Origin: Mesorhabditis belari
Lineage: Eukaryota; Nematoda; Chromadorea; Rhabditida; Rhabditidae
Direction: 5' to 3'
Assembly: GCA_958450365.1 (NCBI GenBank)
Contig: CAUEEP010000735.1
Location: forward strand, 2,230,001 to 2,294,000
Length of the DNA: 64,000 nucleotides
Part shown: one piece after another, positions 44,801 through 56,494 of the stretch
Layout of the letters: every line of letters starts with the position of its first letter
How positions within the stretch are numbered: position 1 is the stretch's first letter
Position numbers and translations under genes: made by a program
Notes under the pieces: model-generated
What the model saw: only the letters and a program-made list of their open reading frames with translations
What the model was told of the DNA's origin: nothing
Databases searched by the model: none

Positions 44801-47800
44801 TCACCAGGACGCAAAGAGATGTAACTGAAAAAGAATAGCTACAATTACTTATTCACACGAATAATATGATCCAAAGAAACAAGCATAACCATTAAGCTTT
44901 AAATTTAGGGAAGCTAATAAACTAGCCGCTGAGATTGAACCCATGACCTCTCGACTAAAATAAAGAGATTTTTGCCATTTGGCCAGTTGGCCAGTTGGCC
45001 TTTGCCAGTAGCCAGTTGGCCAGTTGGCCTTTGCCAGTAGCCAGTTGGCCAATTGGCCTTTGCCAGTTAGCCATTTGACCATTTTGCTATGCCAGCCATT
45101 AAAGCTTAAAGCTAGTCAAAGCTTTATTGGTTGAATAGCTTGAAGCTATTAAACAAAGTTTACCCGTCATTGAACATTTGAATGGTGAATGGAATCCGCG
45201 GTGGCTCCCTTTCATTAGCCGATGGGGGATATCTAAAGAGCAATTGTTGACATAATCTTGCTTTGCTTTGCTTGCTTGCTTTGCTTTGCTTGCTTGCTTG
45301 CTTCTCTAAAACCCAAGCCAAGCTATAGTTGCAAGCTTCCTAGCCAAATATTACTTTAATTTGTAATTTTTGTTAAGCCAATCAATTTAGTCAATCAATA
45401 AATAAGCCTCTCTTTTATTTACAATTTTGCAAAAACCAAACCATAGATCTTTCTGATATTTGAAAGAGATTTACATTATTATACAAAGTTTTAACTAATT
45501 GCTGATTGCTGAGCTTTGAAAAAGAGACTTTAGACGAAGCTAATCAAAAGGAAAAGCTCATTACTTATCGACTGATCTAATAGATGGATAAATTGTATAG
45601 ATTGTACATTGTACTGGATTGTACTTGTCCTTTTTGAAACTGAAATTTAACTCACTTTTTATGTAGAAACTCTTTTTCATCAAAAATGATTTCGGCCGCA
45701 TTGAGTAACCATTTAATTGGAGTGAATTGAGTGGTATGGAAAACAGTGAAGTTTCGATTTATATACTGAAATATTAGATTCCAATTTCTTCTTTTAATTC
45801 AAAAGAATCAATCAATTAGTCATTTTTTTAAGAACAAACATAACAAGGTTGATTTAGATCATCTTCTGTTATCAAAAATGAATCGTCGAGAGTGGCTTGA
45901 CGAAGGATTTTACTGATTTCATGCAGATAACTGAAAGCAGGAGATTGTTTGATCGTTTAATTTTGATGACAAACGTTCTTAAATCGTAGCCATTCTCGGT
46001 TCGTCCTGTCAATGGTGTGCCAAACATTTGAAACTCGAGCTCTTGCAATTGTTGTTTTATAGTCTAAAGTCTTTGATGGTCTTTGACTTGAAAAAAAAGA
46101 TTTCGCCTAACTTTTACTAGCTCAAATCTTTTGCCGTATCTTTTGCCAATCTTTAAGCTCATATCTAAACGTACCATTTCTGGCAAAATTGATTTACGGC
46201 GGGTTTCAAATTCTTAAACGCACCCTCTAAAATAGCGAATTTTGCACTTTGAACACCGCTACAACTATTAATCTTTTTTTATTTATCGACACAAATTAAC
46301 AATCAAAGGTAAAATAATCAAAACTAATAATCTGTACACGCACCAGAACAATTAATTACTTGAAAAATGCGGTCTGGCATTGAATTGATGAGGTTTTGAA
46401 AAGCAAAGACGTCGAGATAGCTTCAGGCCAAACGGATCGCTGTTTTAGGTACGAATATGCGTCTTGAAACTGACGATGATTTTTGTAGGCAGCTTGGACA
46501 AGTATTCGGCATAAATTCCCTATCGGATTGACGTCAGAAGATCGAGCGGGTCAGTCCAAAGTTGCAATGTTGTTGTTGTTCAGCCAGTCTCGGGTGTCTC
46601 CGGCTCGATGAATTGACGCGTTGTTGTATTGAAACAAATCGGGAACGGTTGGATTTAGGAGCAAAAATGGCAACAAGCAATTGTTCAAGATATCTAAGAT
46701 TGTTCAAGATATCAAGATATCCCCGTGCACTGGAAAGAAAGCGTCTACAAATAATGAGCACAAAGTATAGAATCCTCACAGCATTCCACTCATTCGAGTA
46801 ATTTCCTTGAAAATTTTGTCCAGCCGCTTTCATCACTCGATTCATCAAGCACATCCTTCGAAATGATCTCATCTCGGAATCATCCAATTTCCGACAAAAG
46901 TGATCACTTTTTGCGGCGATTAGCCCAGAAAACCAGGCGCTTAACTGACGCCAATTCAACCCAAGAGTCTCGCCGATTGATGATCGGTGATTCTAAAGAA
47001 AATCTGGTAAACTGACGCCAATGTCTGGATTAAGGGTTTACGGTAACTCTTTTAAACAAAATACCAACCTTTTCTCTGTAGAAATTCGTGATAATCGACC
47101 AGGCGAACGCGAAATAGTGACGCTCGTCGTGGCTGGATGGATTTGAGGTCAATTCAAAGGGAAAACTTGTGAGGCCACCAGGATAGCGGAGATGAGAATA
47201 GATTGATTTGTTCTCACCCTGAATTTGATAATAAAAGAAACGCTAAGCTAGGTCAATCATAATCAGGGACTTGGTGAGCTTTATGAAGACTAGCTTTATG
47301 AAGCTTTATGAAGAAGCTTGTCGGCTTGGTTTAGGCTTGGCTTGGTTTAGGCTTGGCTTAGCTTTAGCTTGGCTTAGGCTTGGGTTAGGCTTGGCTTAGG
47401 CTTGGTTTAGGCTTAGCTTTAGCTTGGCTTAGGCTTAGCTTAGGCTTGGCTTAGGCTTTTGGCTTGGCTTTGGCTTGGCTTAGACTTAGGCTTTGGCTCA
47501 GGCTTGTATCGATTGGTTAGCTTGTTGACTCCGGTCAACTGATCTAGAGACTCAGACCAAGGCAAGAAAATCCGACTTGCGAGAAACTCACCAAATGCAA
47601 GATTCCGAAACGGGTTTCCAGGGTGATTTCCGTGTAGATTCGATATTTGTTGAATCCGCCTATTTCAGAGATCTTGCAACCCTGAAAATAAGCAAATGAA
47701 AGCGCAAACTAGGTGAATTTACCCAAAATTAGACGAATACTAACAGTTAGATTCCGGTTTTTAAAGCCAATAGGATTTATTGGGTTGGTGAATTAGAAAC

Positions 47801-50800
47801 TGCGAGCTATTTCGCGGGACTCGCAGATAAAAAAAACAACAATATTGAACGAGCTGAAAGGGGGTTTGTTTACTTCAACATTTCCTCAAATTATTGCGAA
47901 AAAATTATGCTTTCAGCTTTTTATTTTTTGGTATTTTTCTTCACTTCTTCTATTGCACTCGACAATCTGCCACCGGGATTCGTCAAGTGATGCTTCATGA
48001 GTTCCTACAAGAGCACAGTGCAGGCTTGACAGCTGCTAATATTAAAAAGATATATGGGGAGAACTCACCTTCCGAAAGAACGTGTCGAGTATGGTTTGCC
48101 AAGTTTCGATCTAGGGACAAATCTTTGAAAGATGCAGAGGGCCGTGGAGCGGCACCCCAACTGGATGATTCCAAATTACTCGAACTCATTACCAACGACC
48201 ATCGGGTGTCATGAATTGGGAGAAGGGTTAGGGGTTGATCATGCTACAGTGCTAAGGCACCTTCATACCCTTGCATTTAAATCGAAACTTGGGACCTGGG
48301 TGCTCCATGACCTCAATAACCCCCAGAAGTGGCAGCGCGCCTCGATCAGTGCCGTCTATCTCTCATAATACAAAAGGAAATCTTTTTTTCTCGAATTGTG
48401 ATAGGAGATGAGAAATGGGTTTTATTTGTGAACTTTCAGAGGGAGTGACAATGGGTGGGGCCAGGCGAGAAGCCCGAAAGTGACCCTAAGCCCGATTTGC
48501 ACCAGAAGAAGTTTATGCTCTGCGTTTTCTGGGATATGGAGGGAGTCGTGTACTGGGAGTTGCTGGATAGCAAGACGACCGTTAAAGCAATCAAATACAG
48601 TGAACAGTTGGGAAAGGTGAATGAAACCCTGAAGAAGAATAGGCGCTCCAAGTCAAAGATCGTTCTCATCCACGACAACGCGCGCCCTCATGTTGCAAAA
48701 GTGACTCGCTCTAAAATAAGCAGCCTTGTTTGGGAACTTTTGGCGCATTCCCCATACAGTCAGGACCTGGCCCCTTTTGATTAATATTTATTGATTAATA
48801 TTTAGTAATGAGCTTGCGAGAGAACACTTCGATTCGGAAGCAGTCAAAAAATTTAAAAATTTTTCGATTCAAAACCAAAACCCTACCACGAAAGAGGAAA
48901 CCGGAAATTGCCTGTAAAATGGGCAGAAGTCGTCAATAATAATGGAAATTATTTAGATAAATTTATGGTTTTGTGTTGAATAAATTTTAGCTCAAAGTCC
49001 CGAAGTTTTCAATTCACCAACCCAATAGTTTGGAAAATTAGAGAAATAGTGAAACCCCGGTTCCGAATTGAATTGTGAAGTGCTCATAAGTGGCATCGTC
49101 GCCCATTCGTGTCCACAATTTTGAGCTACCGGCCTGAAAAATGTATATATGTCGTAGCCGATTATGAATTTCAGCCGATTATGAATGAGCGGGTCTAGGA
49201 GCGTCCAACCATCAAGTATTTGGTATCATTCAACGCAGAATCATGAATAAATATGTTAAATTTTTTATATTAGAAAGATTGGATAAAAAGAAAAAAAATT
49301 ATGGGGCCTCAAAGTTTCCTCTTGAACAAACAGTTTTTTTGCTCTAATTTTTTTTCTTTTCACCAAATCTTTCTAATTTAAAAAATTTAGCATAATTATT
49401 AATGATTCTGCGTTGAATGATACCAAATACTTGATGATTGGACGCTCCTAGACGTTCCTAGACCCAAATACTTGATGATTGGACGCTCCTAGACCCAAAT
49501 ACTTGATGATTGGACGCTCCTAGACCCAAATACTTGATGATTGGACGCTCCTAGACCCACTCATTCATAATCGGCTACGGGGGTCCCGCCGATTTTGAAT
49601 GAAACGTTGTAGCGCCGACAATTTTTAACCTAAACTCACAAATTTGGTACCAATCGACGCAGAATTTAATTCGCTACAGGGTGATATAATATTGTCCTCA
49701 TACATTAGAGGGTTTCTCTACTAGAAAGATTTGCCAAAAAATTTCATTCATAATCGGCTACGAAATATAAATTTCGAATTTCTTTAAGCGATTTGGTTGA
49801 ACGAAAAGTTTATGCGTTTTTTTTCGGAGACGATCTGAAACTCAATCAATTTCAACGTGGAATAGCTCGTTCGAAAGCTAATTATTAAGCGGATTCAATG
49901 CAAAAAAGTCTCTTATTGATTGCGCTTTAAAGTTTAAAGTAAAGTGAATCGGCGTGATATCTATTGATCTATTGATCGATGGTTCGAGCCCACCCGCAAC
50001 ACATTTTTCAACTTTTTTACTTTCAAAAGCGTAAGTTTAAATTTCTTGGGGTAATTTTTGCCTCTGATCTCGAAAAACATGTTTTTGGCCTAGTTTTGTT
50101 AAGAGAAAAACTGATAAAACACTATTTTTGCACTTTTTACGGTCATTGCGATGAAGACCCATGTAAAAAAATGTTAAAACGCCATGAATCAATAAGGTTT
50201 TTTCTTTCATTGAAATAGCTTGATAATTAGCTTTGGAAAGAGCTATTCCACGTTGAAATCGAGTCAATTTGAGACCGTCTCCGAAAAGAAAACGCACAAA
50301 CTTTTCCTGCAAACTTAATACCTTGTTTTCTGGTATACAAGTGATCATCACAGCCGTGTCCCCATCGATTTCTTCATCTAAACAATGAGGATTTGATCTG
50401 TTGTGTTTGAAAGTTTACATTTTATATTGATTTCCTCGTTTTCAACTCGACTAGCCGTCATTTTGCTGCGTTTTGCCGCTGGACCTTTAGCCTCTTTGTC
50501 CTAAAGTGATCATTAGAAAGTGAGATTTAACGATGCAACGTTATTTTGATTTTTAAACGTTAACAATAAGATTACAATAAGAAAAACAACAATAAGATTA
50601 CTTTAAATCCTTGCTGAGACTTCTTATAATAGCATTATAAATCTATCGGTTAAACCAGGGTTTTTTGTTTTTTTTGTGAACAGGGTTGATCGATCTGGAT
50701 CTGATCTGATGCAGCCTTGACCCAGAAAAGTCTCCAGATCGCCATGAAACCAGGCCTGCATTCTGATCTTGCTTTAGGCCCGATTGAGACATTGCTGTTG

Positions 50801-51639
50801 CCTGAGATTAGGTTTGAGTCAAATCACTGGACTGAAATAAGTCTCTCAGGTCAACCATTCCATTCAATCTGGTTATTGGCTTTTTTTCTGGGTCCAGGGA
50901 TGGACGAAAAAGCCAGCCAGGCCCAGGTTGGTTTCAAAAATAAAGCCAGACCAGCATCTGGCTTCTGGACTTGCTTTCCTGGCCTAGTCTGGTCTGGCCT
51001 GGCCTTGCTTGACCTGGCCTTGCTTGGCTTGGCCTTGCTTGGCCTGGCCCTACTTGTCCTGGCCTTGCTTTGCCTGGCCTTGCTTTGCCTGGCCCGAGGT
51101 GGGCTACCCTCTGGACAAAATCTAGGCCGACTTTGGTCGACTCTAAAATCTAGGCTAATCCAAATCCTGACTTCTTGCCTGACCTGAACATTTCGTCTAT
51201 CGTTTATTTCTCAAAAGCAACCTGATACAAAATATATCCAATCGATCGACCTATCGGCTGTCCTTTTCCGTGATTTGTTTGTAACTTCTGAATGTCTTTT
51301 CCGAGATCCTGAAAGTTCAAAAACATTTCAAAAGACATTTTCAAGAATTTACAGTATTTTTTTCTTGAAAGTTACCTCCAAAAAGTGATGCGCAGTGGCT
51401 TTATGCAGGCTTTCTTTATAGCTGAGCTCTTTCGAGTGAACGAGAGCCAAGAAACTAGAATTTCTCTTAGAAATACTTTTCTTTTAAAATTACCGTATTT
51501 GATAAGTGACAGAGGACTTTGTGGCTGATTCCTTTTTACATAAAAACAATCGCTGTCGATCCCAATAGAACTTTTGTCCGTCTTTCCACATCTCAACCGG
51601 CCATTCGCAAACGGCTGATCTGAAATTTTTGATTTCCAT
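41821..51639 (-). CDS. Unrecognised 765-residue protein, 23 exons
   Basis: Exons (high to low): 51639-51494, 51454-51376, 51308-51222, 50500-50419, 50377-50322, 49133-49056, 47681-47592, 47218-47069, 46992-46950, 46212-46175, 46063-45975, 45930-45840, 45765-45656, 45232-45164, 44824-44750, 44571-44461, 44416-44242, 44158-44028, 43957-43858, 43001-42852, 42784-42662, 42082-41999, 41961-41821. Every junction is GT-AG and keeps phase without a stop, strong evidence for a real gene. It starts MEIKNFRSAVCEWPVEMWKD and ends in a P/Q/S/T-rich tail (SPPPPYPQQHYF; ELTFPSDGSTFS). The middle is mixed alpha/beta with no domain I can name (YPGGLTSFPFELTSN; YISLRPGDSASIITKVVTD). A lysine-rich patch (AAKRSKMTASR, residues about 110-120) could be a nuclear signal, and residues about 520-600 look coiled-coil (KKEEIEKMEENEVD; SARAKLQARQQYM). 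The exon 9/10 junction is the least certain. Confidence 0.75.
42447..42630. mobile_element. Foldback of about 180 bp in intron 21 of the large gene
   Basis: TTCGATGCAGAATAAAATTG and GTTGAATGATACCAAAATCA at the left recur inverted at the right end. The word ATGATACCAAAAT also occurs in other foldbacks (49230-49430, 36800). Confidence 0.7.
43143..43213 (-). other. tRNA-like module in intron 19 of the large gene
   Basis: Minus strand: A-box GTAGCCTAGTGGATAGTGTG, B-box GGTTCGAATCC. The GCGCGCCGCC stretch replaces a pairing anticodon stem. Confidence 0.55.
43344..43428 (+). other. tRNA-like module, longer (class II-like) form
   Basis: A-box GGTGGCCTAGTGGGTAGTGT and B-box GGTTCGGGTCC are about 55 bases apart, longer than in ordinary tRNAs and closer to Ser/Leu-type tRNAs with a variable arm. 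The outer bases CGGTGG/CCGCCG can pair, but the anticodon stem is poor. Confidence 0.5.
43552..43740. repeat. GGCCTAGTAGGCCTAGTCGTTT array in intron 19
   Basis: Nine to ten imperfect units. A second array of the same unit lies at 56495-56625, next to a copy of the neighbouring exons. Confidence 0.9.
44980..45075. repeat. TTGGCCAGTTGGCCTTTGCC array in intron 14
   Basis: Three to four units of about 28 bp. A tRNA-like B-box (inverse of GGGTTCAATCTC) lies just outside at about 44930-44944. Confidence 0.75.
46260..46940 (-). mobile_element. Tc1-like transposase relic in intron 9 of the large gene
   Basis: On the minus strand the C-terminal half of a Tc1-type transposase is readable in more than one frame: NNASIHRARDTRDWLNN, TLDWPARSSDVNPIGNL (for the usual D..SPDLNPIENLW) and FKTSSIQCQTAFFK. 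Stops and frame changes make it inactive. No clear terminal repeats were found. Confidence 0.7.
47325..47515. repeat. GGCTTGGCTTA array in intron 7
   Basis: Irregular units of 11-17 bp (GGCTTGGCTTA, GGCTTAGCTTTAGCTT) between exons 7 and 8. Confidence 0.85.
47780..49025 (+). mobile_element. Mariner, inactivated, in intron 6 of the large gene
   Basis: 1246 bp flanked by TA, with ends TTGGGTTGGTGAATTAGAAA and the inverse. Transposase pieces in three frames: HEFLQEHSAGLTAANIKKIY and TCRVWFAKFRSRDKSLKD; LGVDHATVLRHLHTL; GDEKWVLF (first Asp), HDNARPHVAK (second Asp) and SPYSQDLAPFD (third Asp, DD34D), then a stop where Tyr-His-Leu-Phe is usual. Frameshifts occur near 48205 and 48380. It is opposite in orientation to its host gene. 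Confidence 0.9.
49150..49766. mobile_element. Foldback with TGTCGTAGCCGA end and internal 29-bp repeats (intron 5)
   Basis: The left end TGTCGTAGCCGATTATGAAT, preceded by TATA, matches the terminus of the Ginger-like relic at 34963. AATCGGCTACG recurs inverted at about 49568 and 49750. A long hairpin (AAGTATTTGGTATCATTCAA and its inverse) spans 49225-49440. Four copies of ACTTGATGATTGGACGCTCC + TAGACCCAA follow. Confidence 0.65.
49806..50308. mobile_element. Foldback element in intron 5
   Basis: About 80-base inverted ends: TATGCGTTTTTTTTCGGAGA and the inverse near 50275-50295, also sharing TTTCAACGTGGAATAGCTC. A tRNA-like B-box (GGTTCGAGCCC) lies inside at about 49981-49991. Confidence 0.7.
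50985..51105. repeat. CTGGCCTTGCTTGG array in intron 3
   Basis: About nine units of roughly 13 bp. The Leu/Ala-rich open frame across it is an artefact. Confidence 0.85.
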
Positions 51640-52773
51640 AAACTAACTAGCAAAGATGTTTTCTAAAAGATGTTCTTTGAGAAAAAGCTGTGATTCTTTT
51701 ACTGATTCTTTTACTGATCAATTTCTACATTTAAATCTTTTCCCAATTTTGGTTCAGTTATCAATTTGGAGCTACAAAAAGCTGACTTATTGTTTAAAAA
51801 GCGTTACTGCATCTTTTTGAATTACGATCTTCTAGAGGATCTTTTAGAAAATGGTTTAAGTGAATTGGCAATCAAAAGCGGGCTGTTTTTCATGAAAAAT
51901 TATAGATTTTCTTTTACTGATCAATTTCTACATTTAAACCTTTTCCCAATTGATTTTCTCAATGAAATTTTCATCTTCAGTCACTCAAATCTTGACCGTT
52001 TCTTCGTTTTCTCTTAACTAATAATATGGAATTATCAGAAAGCTTTAAAACTCTTATCAAATTGCGTTATGGTGTCAGAAATTGTGACTAATCTAGTCAC
52101 ACTTCCGCCTTTTTTGCTTAGAAAAAAATTAGACAAAATTTCCCCTACAAAAATAGTTTTTACATTAAACATTAATCCTTTTTCTTCTTTCCTTTAAAGT
52201 AATCAAATTCTGTACAAAATAACGAATGTTTTGAGTGAATTGAGTGCGCTAGAAAGAGTGCTTTTACGTTAGAGTAGTAAACTTCAATGAAAAACTCGAT
52301 TTTTATCTTATAAGACGCAAAGTCCATGTCATAAATCGACTTTCAATAGCGATTTTTCTCTGATTTTTGGGGATAATATGTAATCGATTTTAGAGATTTA
52401 ACCGGTTAATTCAGAATTCAAAAATCTCTAACCATTTCTGAGTAAAGCGAGATCAAAGCTCAATCAAAATTCGAATCAAAAGCGAATCAAAGATCAAATC
52501 AAAATTGATTAGAAAGAATCTGCTACTTCCTTTCAATAGAATCATTTAAAAGTTTTAGTTTAATTAAGCAGAAAGCCAGTCAGAAAGCCAGCCAGCCAGT
52601 AAAGTCAGAAAGTTTTAAAGAATTGAAAGCAATGATCAAATAATTTTCCCTCTAAAACTAGTTATTGAAATCTAGTTTGATTGTAAATTTGTAAACTTTT
52701 AAACACCATAATAAATCTTACATTTAAGATCTAAAGTTTGATTTATGCGTGAAACGTTCAAACTATGCGTCTA
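51640..52773. other. Spacer between the large gene and the next minus-strand gene
   Basis: A/T-rich. Short direct repeats (ACTGATCAATTTCTACATTT at about 51710 and 51916; TTTTCCCAATTTTGG/TTTTCCCAATTGATT) are the only structure seen. It should contain the large gene's promoter. Confidence 0.35.
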
Positions 52774-54250
52774 TTAAAAGCGCTGGTCCTTTTTTGGAGC
52801 TGGGAAGCCGGCTTTGGGAACTCGGGAAGCCGGCGAACTCGTCACCTCAACGACTTCTTGCTTAACGACTTCTTCCGAAGCCTTTACCAATGAGCTGCAT
52901 CAACACGTGTTCCATTGTCAAGATAAACCCTTATGCTTTACTGTCTAACTGGTTCTTACTCTGCAATGATGGAAAGCGCGTGCATTTGTACTTGTTCAGC
53001 CATTCCTTTATCGTGATCACATTGAATTGATTCAACAGCGAATAAAAGCATTGGATATCTAAAAAAATTTGATTTTCATTTGTTTTTCGTTTTTCTAGAA
53101 GCTCTTCTCACAGAATTAGACAAAAAGTCGATACCATAATTTCTCTAGTGCACCCCCGCCCCCGAGTCGAGTCGATTTTACGGTTTCCAAGCTTTTGCAG
53201 AAGCCCAACACTCAAATCCCCCACTAGATCTCATCGTCAGCTATATTTCCGACCCCACATCGATAGGTTCTGATAAGCTGTTCTCGAGATTTCGAGCAAT
53301 TTAGGTAAGGCTCAGGGTGCACTACTATTAGAGAAAAAACGACAAATAAATTTAGAGATTAGTACTAGCTAGAATTGCTTTAAAGAAAACTAGAATCATT
53401 GACGAATCACTGACCTTTTATATACAAGATATGCATCGTCTCTCTGTTGTTTCTCCTCTGGCCAATGAATATCGAAATCTAGTGAATGATTGACGAAAGT
53501 TGGCACAAAATAGAGACGAGCCAAGTTTTGACGTTCTAAAAGATAGAGAAGATTAATGTAATGATTATTGTAATCAATAAACACTTAAACGAATCGCATA
53601 ATCAAAAGCTGAGGAAAGCATTTTATCAACGAAAGATTAGCAAAAGGTTAAGCAAAGCAGCAAGCAAATTTCAAGTCTAACTTTTGCTATTCATTTAAAT
53701 GATTATCAATAGGTATACAATGAAAAAAACAAGATTTAGCCACTTCAAAAACAGATTTTTTCAAACCAAAAGATAGAGCTTTGAAGATTCTATCTCTAAT
53801 GCGAAAAAAATAGCTATTGAAGTGAGCACAAGTCGCTTTTCTGTTGTAAACCTATTGAGAATCATATAAATGAATAGCAAAAGTTAGACTTGACCTTTGC
53901 TTAGCCTTTTACTATTCTTTCGTTGATAAGATGCTTATTTTAGCTCTAACTTTTCGTGAATTTAGAGCCTTTTTTTGAGTGAGAATTGCGAAATTCAAGG
54001 TAACAGTTTCTTGGAAAAACTTTGAATGAAACGGATTTAACTAAAGTATTCTTGTTTTTAAGTATTCGTGAAAGCTGTTGTTTGAAAGCTGTCAAATTAA
54101 ATCAAAAGCCAACGTTCAACTAGTTGTTTCAAAGTGAGCAAATCGTTCGCGAGATATTGAATCCATTCCAATTGATGTTCTGGGCTGAAAATCGTGATTT
54201 TAAACGTTGAAACTTGGAACAGGATGACCGCTTGGTTTCACGTAGGTAGC
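52774..54250 (-). pseudogene. Unrecognised multi-exon gene, copy 1 (3' end present, one frameshift)
   Basis: Exons 54250-54114, 54088-53951, 53608-53585, 53535-53415, 53058-52960 and 52894-52774 join GT-AG. The last five join in phase and encode KTFDYAIRLKRQNLARLYF, FVPTFVNHSLDFDIHWPEE, RYPMLLFAVESIQCDHDKG and a tail ending PAPKKDQRF. The first exon (ATYVKP..FQVSTFKITIFSPE..LEWIQYLANDLL in the duplicate) is one base too long here (137 against 136 bp), which shifts the frame about 19 bases in. A MITE occupies intron 4. The 5' end is not found; upstream lie a poly(T) tract and a GC-rich repeat. I recognise no family. If the extra base is a sequencing error beside the homopolymer, the gene could be intact. 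Confidence 0.6.
53133..53342. mobile_element. TAGTAGTGCAC-family MITE in intron of the broken gene
   Basis: Left end ACCATAATTTCTCTAGTGCA (decayed), right end GCACTACTATTAGAGAAAA. A right-hand part recurs at 58513-58675 with the duplicated gene. Confidence 0.7.
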
Positions 54251-54270
54251 CTAACTTTAACTCAAATTTC

Positions 54271-54579
<309 letters not shown>

Positions 54580-54589
54580 CGAGACTTAA

Positions 54590-55012
54590 AAAAAGAGCTG
54601 GAAATTCTCCAAAAGCTTTCCAAATTGTGCACACTGCAGCCGGGTGTGGGTGGGTGTGGGTTCTCAGCCGGTCCTCCTACTCGACCCCTTTCTGGCAGCC
54701 GACGTGCTATGGGGGCGATATAAAGCACAAATTCTTGTTCAGCATCATGGCAGGGCTGGGTCCCGGCCTGAGTCAGAAAAAGACTCGGTAAAATCCCATG
54801 GTGCGGCGTGCTTGCGTCGGTTGGAAGGATACACCATGGTAAGGCGCGGCTCCCGGGGTAAACCCTAGCCGAGTGACCCCCCGGCTTCCACCGTGGCACA
54901 GGGGAGGCGTAGGGGGGAAAATTACTATCCCCCCTGACTCATTGACAGCAGCAGGGATAGGCAAGAAGTACCCCCTGCCTCCTGGTCAATAATTCCTGTG
55001 AAAGTGTGTGTG
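54590..55012. repeat. GC-rich block, copy 1
   Basis: Much more GC-rich than anything near it; it includes GGTGTGGGTGGGTGTGGG, CTCCTACTCGACCCCTTTC, AGGCGCGGCTCCCGGGGTAA and ACCCCCCGGCTTCCACCGTG. A minus-strand frame (MPRWKPGGHSARVYPGSR..) stays open across about 90 codons in both copies (also 59645-60050). The composition suggests a transposon-derived piece or foreign insert, but I cannot assign a family. Confidence 0.5.
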
Positions 55013-55165
55013 TATTTTTTGCATTTTTGGCGGCGGCCAATTTTCTTCGCTTCAGTTTTTAGATAGAAGATTAGAAAGAAGAAAGAAAGAAAGGAAATTA
55101 TTTATTACTCAGCATAATAAATAATTTCATAATAAAAAGGTATTAAAGAAGTTCGCAAAGATCTA

Positions 55166-55490
55166 CCGTATTTTCTCTATAATAGTAGTGCACCGGATTG
55201 AGCGTCGCCTAAGTTGCTCGAAATCTCGAGAACCTATCGGCTCGGCCCGGTGCACTACTATTAGAGAGAAGACGGTAATTACCGTGTTTCTCTATTAGTG
55301 CATCCAAAGCCTCGCCTAAATTCCTCGAAATCTCGAGAACCGCTTATCAGCACCTATCGATGTGGGGTCGGAAAATGTAGCTGACGATGAGATCTAGTGG
55401 GGGATTAGAGTGTTGAGCTTCTGTGAGAACCTAGAAACGGTAAAATAGTCATCAACTCGGCTGGGTGCACTACAATTAGAGAAAATACGG
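55166..55490. mobile_element. Two TAGTAGTGCAC-family MITEs side by side
   Basis: 55166-55275 is an internally deleted unit (ends ACCGTATTTTCTCTATAATA and the inverse); 55281-55490 is a near-complete inverted unit ending GAGAAAATACGG. Confidence 0.75.
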
Positions 55491-55922
55491 TAACTTAAAA
55501 GTCTAATGTTCCGTTTGGAACATCCCTGGCATCCCTGGCAAAACTCCGGCCCGAATCTGAAGCTGGTGCACTGAATTCACGGCTGTTGTCCCAAAGTCTA
55601 TCTGTAAGTCATCTATCAAGTTTTGAACCTAATTCCATCGCTATTGAATTGCAAATGAGAATCTTCTCAAGGGAATTGACTTTCTATATTCAAATTGTTG
55701 ATTAAATTTAGATTACAGTACTAAATTTGAAAACACTGGTTCATTTTCAGCTTTGAAACCCAAACCAAGATGTTTTCCTGGGCCCAGCTTTTCACTGGGT
55801 TTAATTTGCGCTTTGAAACTCTCCTTAATCAAATCCTAGTCTTTTGGTAGACTTTTTACTCAAAACAAATGATAAATGCTCTATTCAGTTTATCATTTTT
55901 CCTTTAAATCGATGATTTCAAT

Positions 55923-56096
55923 ATGCCAGAAAGGATGCGTTCACGTTTTTTCCCGCACAAAGCACAGATCTTTTCACAAACCGTTGCTGCTTCCATTCAT
56001 CGCCTTGATTTCCTTGAGTTGCAACGAAATTCTCGAGAATTCCCCACCAATAAGTGGCATCGAAATGAACGGATTCGTGCGTATTCTAAAGTTTAA
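55923..56096 (+). CDS. Unrecognised small open frame, copy 1 of 3
   Basis: 57 codons starting MPERMRSRFFPHKAQ and rich in Arg/Phe (SIHRLDFLE; TNKWHRNERIRAYSK). The same frame is open at 60957-61130; in the third copy (57923) a CGA-to-TGA change stops it at codon 47. A possible second exon starts after AAACTTTAG at about 56221 (QENLYLCSQKSKER). It could be an old exon carried by the tandem duplication or chance. Confidence 0.25.
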   Translation: MPERMRSRFFPHKAQIFSQTVAASIHRLDFLELQRNSREFPTNKWHRNERIRAYSKV

Positions 56097-56494
56097 ATTT
56101 AAATCTAATTTTGCTCATCAATCTCGACAAATTTAAACTCGTCAAATTTCATTTCAAAATCTTTGACGATTCAAATTTTGCTTAAATTTCTTAATTTCTT
56201 AATTTTGTTTTGAAACTTTAGCAAGAAAATCTTTATCTTTGCTCGCAAAAATCAAAAGAAAGAAGCAATTATTGAGTTTTTTTTCGTTTTCTATTAAGCA
56301 AACCTCGAGAAAGAAAAAACTTTTTATTTTTAATCCGAGCTGAAAAGTGGCAACAAAATTTTTCGAAAAATACCTGCATTGTCGATGCAAAAATGAAAAG
56401 TGAACATTGTGAAACCGAAGCAGAATATAAACGAAAGAAGAGAAGTTTTTTTATCAGAGATTCCCTTTTTAGCCTTTTCAGAGATTTTTAGTAG
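56097..56494. other. A/T-rich sequence of the duplicated block
   Basis: Repeated at 58085-58445 and 61130-61520. Apart from the possible second exon near 56221, nothing is recognised. Confidence 0.35.

Noticed and set aside
46534..46959. 141-codon minus-strand protein starting MNWRQLSAWF
   Set aside because: A mix of host exon 9 and an off-frame reading of the Tc1-like relic.
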